Source of the DNA: JADHUC01 sp964617665
Lineage (GTDB): Bacteria; Planctomycetota; Planctomycetia; Pirellulales; Pirellulaceae
DNA length: 41,093 bases
Reading direction: 5' to 3'
Assembly: GCA_964617665.1 (NCBI GenBank)
Contig: CAZUAH010000064.1
Span: 1-41,093, forward strand
In this document: piece by piece, positions 35,574 through 41,093 of the stretch
Numbering within the stretch: the stretch's first letter is position 1
How the letters are laid out: every line of letters starts with the position of its first letter
Notes under the pieces: model-generated
What the model was told of the DNA's origin: nothing
The model's database searches: none
What the model saw: only the letters and a program-made list of their open reading frames with translations
Made by a program: the position numbers and the translations under genes

Positions 35574-38102
35574 ATGCCTAACGATCCGTCAAACGACGAA
35601 CGCCACCCCCTGAGGAAGTTCGCGTTCTTTCGTCGCCATAGTCTGTTGATTTGCATCGCCGCCCTCGCTTGGCTGCCAATGGTGATGTACGGCGCAAAGG
35701 CCGCGTTGGACTCGATGACGAACGACGCGCGCGATTGGCTGCCGGAGGATTTTCCTGAAACGGAGACCGTCCATTGGTTTCAGGAACGTTTTGGCAGCGA
35801 CGCGATGCTGGTTGTAAGCTGGCCCGGCTGCACTCTGAACGACGAGCGTTTGGATCAGATGAGCGAAGGTCTGCTGGAGGCAAGAGGATCCGTCGATGGA
35901 GGCCCCCCAGAACCTCTTTTCCCGCAGGTGTTTTCTGGGCGAGATACCCTCGAGCACCTAACGACGATCGGCCTATCACGCGAACAGGCCTTGGGCAGAA
36001 TGCGTGGTTGGCTGGTTGGGCCCGACGGGACAGATGATCCGCCGACCTGCGCGGTTGCGTTTCTCTCAGAAGCGTGCAGGGCCAATCGACACTCGACCGT
36101 CGAGACGGTCTACGACATAGCTCGCTCGATTGGTATTGAAACCGACGAATTGCATTTGGGCGGCCCTCTCATTGATAGTGTGGCGATTGATACGGTCAGT
36201 GAACAGTGGCTCTTGCCTCTGTTAGGCATCGCAATTCTGCTCGCCATTGTTATTGCATGGACGTGTTTGCGCAAGGTGCGCTTTGTCGCGTCAGTCTTCT
36301 TCTATGCCTTGTTCACTTGGGGCATCAGTTTGTCGATTGTCCGTTGTTGCGGAATCAACATGGATGCCGTCCTGATCACCATGCCCTCGTTGGTTTACGT
36401 GCTTGCCGTATCCGCTGCAGTACACATGACTGGGTACTACGAGAAGGCCGTTGGCGAGGTAGGTCCCCTGGACGCCACGTCGCGCGCGGTGCGAGTCGGG
36501 TGGGCACCATGCATGGCGGCCGCCGTGACGACTGCATTTGGCGTGGGATCGCTGATGATCAGTGAGGTGGTTCCGGTAAAACGATTTGGGATCTTCGCGG
36601 CTGCGGGGGTTATGGTCGCCGTGGTGTTGCTGTTTGTCCTCTGGCCGTCCTTGATCCAATGCCTTATTTCCAAGGGCTTGCCAAAGCGTCGGGGGAGCTC
36701 CAATGCAGAATACGCCCATTCCAAACCCGTTGCGCGGCAGGAGAAACGCCAGTCGACGTGGTGGTTACCGTTCTTCCATTTTGCCACGACTCGTTGGGCT
36801 ATCATCCTGTTGCTGTTGGCGGTCTGTATGCCGGTCCTTGGTTACGGCGCATCCCGAATCCGCATGTCAGTGAGTCTGAGGGACCTGTTTTCATCACGTT
36901 CGAAGGTCCTCCAGGACTACGCGTGGCTGGAATCGAATATCGGTCCGCTGATCCCAGTGGAAGTGATACTGCGGTTTCCCGAATCGGAACCGCGGGAATC
37001 TGGCGAGTCATCGGAGGGCGAACGACCGAGCACCATCGAGATGCAGGAGTATGCGAGGCGATTTCGCGATCGAGCGCATATGGTCGAGCGCACCAGGCGA
37101 CGCATCGATGAAATGCCGTCTGTCGGTGGAACCCTTGCGGGGACCACCTTTGCGCCGCTTCCAATTCCAAAGATTCCCACAGGCCGCAGTATTCGGTCGA
37201 CGGCGCGTCGTGGCGTTATCGCTCGGCAAATCCGAGAGAATCGTCAACACTTGGTCGACACCCACTTCCTGTACGACGAGCGCGACGAATCGACCGACCG
37301 AGTGAAGGAAGAACTATGGAGAATCAGCGGACGAGTCAAAGCCTTAGGCGACCTTGAGTACGCTTCGTTCCTGCGAGAGCTGCAGCAGGAGGTGAACGAT
37401 TTTCTCAAGCAGGATGAAACCGCCGGACGGTCGGGAGTCACTGCCGAAGTTACCGGCGGAGTGTTCCTGGTAGCCATGGCTCAGAATCAGCTACTTGTCG
37501 ATTTGAAGAACAGCTTTCTGATTGCGTTTCTCTTGATCGCTTTTGCCATGATGGTGCTGACTCGCAGTATTTCCGCGGGTGTGATTTCGATGCTGCCCAA
37601 CGTGTTTCCTGCGCTTCTGATTTTTGGTTGTATGGGTTGGATGGACGTAGCTGTTGACATCGGCACAATGATGACAGCCAGCGTGGCACTAGGAATCGCT
37701 GTCGATGATACGTCCCACTTCCTCACTTGGCTCCGAAGGGGGCTCGCCCAAGGCTTGCCACGGATCAAGGCGATCCGGTATGCGTACGAACAATGTGCCA
37801 CTGCAATGCTCGTGACGTCGGTAATCTGTGGCCTTGGGATATTGCCTTTTGCATTTAGTCCGTTCGTGCCCGTGGCACGCTTCGCAGTGCTGATGTGCGT
37901 GCTCTTGTTCGCAGCCATAGCGGCCAATCTATTGCTGCTGGCGGCAGCCTTGGCCTCTCCCGCCGGACGCTTGCTGACAGTAAAGCGGGAAAAAGACGGC
38001 CACGGACACGGCATGGCGCCGTCCGATGTTTCCACGGATCGCCCCGCGGATGGTCCCCGCGGCCCGCACGCCCCGCGTGGTGCTACGTCTCGCGTGGATT
38101 AG
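35574..38102 (+). CDS. MMPL/RND-family exporter
   Basis: 842 residues. A first membrane segment (about 19-41) is followed by a periplasmic domain with the typical DARDWLPEDFPE start. A first bundle of five membrane segments lies at about 213-365 (WLLPLLGIAILLAIVIAWTC on). A second soluble loop covers about 425-640, and a second bundle runs to about 800 (FLIAFLLIAFAMMVLTRSIS, ASVALGIAVDDTSHFLTWLR). The GIAVDDTSHF motif is the usual proton-relay segment. Members export lipids such as hopanoids and mycolates. It probably exports the product of the surrounding cluster. The last 40 residues are hydrophilic, rich in Pro, Gly and Arg. Confidence 0.9.
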   Translation: MPNDPSNDERHPLRKFAFFRRHSLLICIAALAWLPMVMYGAKAALDSMTNDARDWLPEDFPETETVHWFQERFGSDAMLVVSWPGCTLNDERLDQMSEGLLEARGSVDGGPPEPLFPQVFSGRDTLEHLTTIGLSREQALGRMRGWLVGPDGTDDPPTCAVAFLSEACRANRHSTVETVYDIARSIGIETDELHLGGPLIDSVAIDTVSEQWLLPLLGIAILLAIVIAWTCLRKVRFVASVFFYALFTWGISLSIVRCCGINMDAVLITMPSLVYVLAVSAAVHMTGYYEKAVGEVGPLDATSRAVRVGWAPCMAAAVTTAFGVGSLMISEVVPVKRFGIFAAAGVMVAVVLLFVLWPSLIQCLISKGLPKRRGSSNAEYAHSKPVARQEKRQSTWWLPFFHFATTRWAIILLLLAVCMPVLGYGASRIRMSVSLRDLFSSRSKVLQDYAWLESNIGPLIPVEVILRFPESEPRESGESSEGERPSTIEMQEYARRFRDRAHMVERTRRRIDEMPSVGGTLAGTTFAPLPIPKIPTGRSIRSTARRGVIARQIRENRQHLVDTHFLYDERDESTDRVKEELWRISGRVKALGDLEYASFLRELQQEVNDFLKQDETAGRSGVTAEVTGGVFLVAMAQNQLLVDLKNSFLIAFLLIAFAMMVLTRSISAGVISMLPNVFPALLIFGCMGWMDVAVDIGTMMTASVALGIAVDDTSHFLTWLRRGLAQGLPRIKAIRYAYEQCATAMLVTSVICGLGILPFAFSPFVPVARFAVLMCVLLFAAIAANLLLLAAALASPAGRLLTVKREKDGHGHGMAPSDVSTDRPADGPRGPHAPRGATSRVD

Positions 38103-38112
38103 AGTGAAAGGC

Positions 38113-39468
38113 CTACGAGAAACTGTCCATGTTTTGCTGGATTGTCTGGCGGGTCTGATGGGCGTAGGTTTTCAGTAAATCAGAGGAACAGTCTTCCGGC
38201 ATCGTGCGGGGATCGTAGTGCATCAACACACGCAAGCGGCCTGCATACGTGTAAACGCAGAAGGCTGCATTCAGTAGCGGACGTAACGGGATGACGAAGT
38301 CCACTTCTTCCAGAGTGACGTTGCCCGAGACAATCCGTCCTTCGTGACGTGGCAATGGCGTTCTAGCCAACACGGGCCCTAGATTTGACAAGCAGCTCGT
38401 TGATTGGCATTTGTCAACCGCCGTGGTTCGTGATAGTCCGCCTGGGATGCGACGCGATAGCCCCAGGGAGAAAATGAATGTGTATTGGAGTTGCAGACGC
38501 TTTATTCTCCGCGTCTGTCGGTAGATTCCTTTGAGCAATCGACGGGGATCAGAGAAACATCGAGGTTGGCGATCAAGGAAGAACATACTGACGGAATTCG
38601 CCATGGGCATTGTTTCGTCGTTCGGTGTTCTAAGATTCATCGGTACGGAAAGGCGTAGCCAGTCTCGGGCATGTCCGATGTTGTTGGCCTTCCGCCACGT
38701 TCCCAAGGCCAGGAATAGATCCCGAGCCAACAGATCGTTTACCGTAACCTTCTGCGATTTGGCAGTGCCGATCAGAGCCTTCGTTTCGTTTGAATTCAGA
38801 TCAAATGTCTGCGGATTGGGAAACGTCGCCGGTGGAACGGTTTCATCGATTCCGGCATCTGCCCGTGCCAACGGAACTGGCGAGTGCATTACGAATTTCC
38901 TGACACCGTGTAGTCCTACGGCCTGCTTATGAGCCATTTTCAGGAACTTCCACGCGTTCAACCCTGGCGCTCCGCGTCCAGCCAAACGCTTCGTTTCCAA
39001 CTCGGGAAGCGAGTCGATAGGATCGGTGATTCCTTGGTTAAGTGCGTATCCGATGAGCAGATCTTCGAATACCTTGCTCATGCCGATCCCATCGGTACAG
39101 CAATGATGTGCTTGTAGCACGACATCATGGCCGTCTTCACGGTCGACTATCCAAACCCGAGTGCCGGGTTCCTGAGTCAAATCAACATGGATTGCTGACG
39201 GGAATCCATTCGGATTCGTTTCAGCCTGCCACTGGACGGCCGGAAGCCAATCCGGGTGGTCGATCCATCTTGGTCGTCTCTTGCTCTTTCGGTCGATCGT
39301 TGCTCGCAGCAGCGGATGTCGTTCGACGGCGCTTGCTAGTGCGGCCTCAAACGCATCTCGATCCAAATGCCCGGCGAAGCGAAGGCGAAAGACGCCATTC
39401 ATCGGATAAGCCGGTCGGTCGTCGTGCAGCATGTAGTCTTCGAAACACGTAAGTGGTAGTGGAAACAT
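38113..39468 (-). CDS. Condensation/wax-ester-synthase-type acyltransferase
   Basis: 451 residues of the CoA-dependent acyltransferase (BAHD/NRPS condensation/WS-DGAT) fold. The catalytic motif is H121-H122-C-C-T-D126-G127. An N-terminal LDRDAFEAALASAVERHPLL segment and a later LRLSVPMNLR with NSVSMFFLDRQPRC match the usual second-half landmarks. It joins an acyl group to an alcohol or amine, so it may attach the lipid made by the cluster. GGGAG precedes the start. It lies 113 bp downstream of the pyruvyl transferase-like gene, on the same strand, and converges on the exporter gene. Confidence 0.87.
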   Translation of the reverse strand: MFPLPLTCFEDYMLHDDRPAYPMNGVFRLRFAGHLDRDAFEAALASAVERHPLLRATIDRKSKRRPRWIDHPDWLPAVQWQAETNPNGFPSAIHVDLTQEPGTRVWIVDREDGHDVVLQAHHCCTDGIGMSKVFEDLLIGYALNQGITDPIDSLPELETKRLAGRGAPGLNAWKFLKMAHKQAVGLHGVRKFVMHSPVPLARADAGIDETVPPATFPNPQTFDLNSNETKALIGTAKSQKVTVNDLLARDLFLALGTWRKANNIGHARDWLRLSVPMNLRTPNDETMPMANSVSMFFLDRQPRCFSDPRRLLKGIYRQTRRIKRLQLQYTFIFSLGLSRRIPGGLSRTTAVDKCQSTSCLSNLGPVLARTPLPRHEGRIVSGNVTLEEVDFVIPLRPLLNAAFCVYTYAGRLRVLMHYDPRTMPEDCSSDLLKTYAHQTRQTIQQNMDSFS

Positions 39469-39581
39469 TGCTCTCCCTATTCAGTAGCGACACATCGACT
39501 GCCATGCCAAACAAGCGACGCCTCTAGCCCGTGGACGGTCGTTGCTGGTTCAGTGTCACCTCGTTCGGCCTCACAAGTCCG

Positions 39582-40964
39582 TTACTGAGGGACCGCATCC
39601 TGCCAGGTGCTTATGGAGGAGTCCACTTCCACGTCCGGAAACTTCTGCTTTACAAACTCCTTCAAGAAAAGGCCCATTTCTCCCATTCTCTTCCGGTATT
39701 CCAAATACTGAGTTCCTATGCGCTGTTCAGCGGGCCCTGGATCCTCCAGCATCCTGTCCGCGGCATCGCGAATGCGTTGCGTCAGACCTTCATCGGAAAC
39801 ACCAAAACAATACTGGTCCCGCATCCCTAGTTCCTCAAATACGTTGCACAACCGCTCATCCATCGATACGGCTATCGCCGGGATGCTAGACCGCATGGAC
39901 AACCCACGTGCGTGGTAACGCGACGTAATCAATAGCGACAAGGAATTCAGAATCGCGGTTAGCTCGTAGGTGTTGAAATCCACGGACGAATACACGGGCA
40001 CACTAAACGACAGTTTTTCCTTTAGTTGTTCACACGCTCTTCGGTCCAATGCTTCCATGCCTAGAATAACCACATTCACATTTCTCTTTGTCCTCAATTC
40101 TTCTACCGCTTGAGCCAAGTCACCAAGGTAACGTTCAAACTGTCTTCTCCTATCTTCCGAACTCGAGAAATAGAAGAACACAGAGTATTGCTCTTCCCAG
40201 TTCCTTGTGAACCAGCTTCTTATCCATTTGAAGATAGATATTTCCACAGGCCACCAAAACGGATTAATCGGCGCTACGCCGACTACGGGGGCACTTGGAT
40301 CCCACCCCAAGGCATTCCATTCATTGCGAAAATACTGTTTCAAATCTCTTCTTACAGGAAAAGACCAAGCAGTATCCGTGCCTACGTGACCGCTCAGCCC
40401 CAGACGTCGAATGATATCCAGGGAATTCTGTGTGCGAGCGATGAAATAGGTGTCTCTACAGAGCGATGCAGCCACATTTCTTACGTATGCATCCATGTCG
40501 CCAGCCTCTGAACCGTATGCAAGGCATGGTTTGTTCTGTGATCGCATGACTCCGGCAACCAAGCAATAGAGCAGTGTCAGCGCATTTGCAAATTTGCTTT
40601 TCAGGGTGGAGCCTTCGCACAAAATGGCCATATGATACCGACTGCACACATGTAATATATGAAGGACAATAAGCGCTGGACGTACTTCAATCAAGCGAAC
40701 AGTCTCTGTGTATTCTTCTGTGTATTCAGCAAACGCTGCCTTGGTTCGCACCACCAGCCCAATGTCTATCTCTTCTCCGAACAGCAAGTGAAGCTGGCGG
40801 ATTATCTCTTGCACTCGCGCATCGGCTCCCGTGTTTCTAGTGCCGTTATAGCCAGATAATAGAATGCGTAGTCTGTCTCCGTTCTTCCACTTCTTGCGAG
40901 GGTAGAACCTCGCGAAAAATGCGACGACGCGGATTATGACGGCGAATAGGTAGTTCATAATCAC
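39582..40964 (-). CDS. Polysaccharide pyruvyl transferase family protein
   Basis: 460 residues. The start could be GTG 40964 or ATG 40958. A short membrane-like N-terminus (NYLFAVIIRVVAFFARF) precedes the catalytic fold: ILLSGYNGTRNTGADARVQE (about 34-53), CEGSTLKSKFANAL, GVAPINPFW and LLITSRYHARGLSMRSSIPA, all characteristic of the PS_pyruv_trans family. Members transfer pyruvyl groups from PEP to exopolysaccharide sugars, but some act differently. With the acyltransferase downstream it suggests a glycolipid or glycan product. Confidence 0.87.
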   Translation of the reverse strand: MIMNYLFAVIIRVVAFFARFYPRKKWKNGDRLRILLSGYNGTRNTGADARVQEIIRQLHLLFGEEIDIGLVVRTKAAFAEYTEEYTETVRLIEVRPALIVLHILHVCSRYHMAILCEGSTLKSKFANALTLLYCLVAGVMRSQNKPCLAYGSEAGDMDAYVRNVAASLCRDTYFIARTQNSLDIIRRLGLSGHVGTDTAWSFPVRRDLKQYFRNEWNALGWDPSAPVVGVAPINPFWWPVEISIFKWIRSWFTRNWEEQYSVFFYFSSSEDRRRQFERYLGDLAQAVEELRTKRNVNVVILGMEALDRRACEQLKEKLSFSVPVYSSVDFNTYELTAILNSLSLLITSRYHARGLSMRSSIPAIAVSMDERLCNVFEELGMRDQYCFGVSDEGLTQRIRDAADRMLEDPGPAEQRIGTQYLEYRKRMGEMGLFLKEFVKQKFPDVEVDSSISTWQDAVPQ

Positions 40965-41093
40965 CTAGATCCTTCTGACCTGCCCCGCGGACCGTACCGC
41001 TCTATGTGTTCGAGTTATCATAACATCTTCTTCGAGGAGGATTGTTCGGCGTCAATTAGCTTAAGTCTTTAGCGACAATTAGGTTGAGGGGCA
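40965..41093. other. Right window edge, no gene seen
   Basis: 129 bases before the pyruvyl transferase-like gene. GAGGAGG at about 41034-41040 on the plus strand resembles a ribosome site but no open frame starting there is visible within the window. Confidence 0.35.

Overview
The window looks like chromosomal DNA of a planctomycete, probably of the Pirellulales type. This is inferred from the mix of a sulfatase, a triheme hydrazine-synthase-alpha-like protein, a malectin/beta-helix protein, a URO-D-type methyltransferase, FHA/kinase/PP2C signalling proteins and long secreted proteins. No rRNA or other phylogenetic marker is present to prove it.

Left part (1-16000), mostly minus strand: a cell-envelope or stress signalling neighbourhood. 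Reading right to left it holds an FHA protein, a FabF-type ketoacyl synthase, an atypical Ser/Thr kinase with a long helical tail, a TerY-like vWA protein, a PP2C phosphatase, a large single-pass membrane protein with Ig-like domains and a Ser-Pro-rich tail, and a SrfC-like P-loop GTPase cut by the window edge. Kinase, vWA protein and phosphatase are the three members of the TerY-P type of phosphorylation triad; the FHA reader and the SrfC-like GTPase extend it. A small plus/minus cassette (ribosomal protein bS21, a cold-shock protein, a methyltransferase) splits the cluster.

Middle part (16001-29388): a tRNA-Arg(TCG) gene is the target of an integrative element. A perfect 24-bp copy of the tRNA 3' end recurs at 29365-29388, which delimits a 13.3-kb island. 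The island starts with a tyrosine integrase that carries an amber codon just before its catalytic tyrosine. It then shows decay: an IS91-type transposase remnant, a broken XylR-type regulator and an IS5-type remnant fused to a gene. The surviving cargo looks catabolic: URO-D-type methyltransferase, malectin/beta-helix protein, discoidin/triheme protein, IclR regulator, truncated glycosidase-like protein, sulfatase and an LRR protein. A sigma-70 promoter overlapped by a 31-bp inverted repeat precedes the triheme-iclR operon, and two direct repeats 21 bp apart precede the URO-D operon.

Right part (29389-41093): a biosynthetic cluster. A tightly coupled minus-strand operon encodes a carrier protein, an FkbH-like HAD protein, a VOC protein and a hexapeptide acyltransferase. 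Divergent from it is a B12-binding radical SAM protein. Beyond that lie an MMPL/RND exporter, a condensation-type acyltransferase and a polysaccharide pyruvyl transferase-like protein. A third, degenerate (22/24) copy of the tRNA-derived repeat at 35304-35327 lies inside this region, so the operon and radical SAM gene may be a second, older element in tandem. The product is unknown; a modified lipid or surface glycolipid is a reasonable guess.
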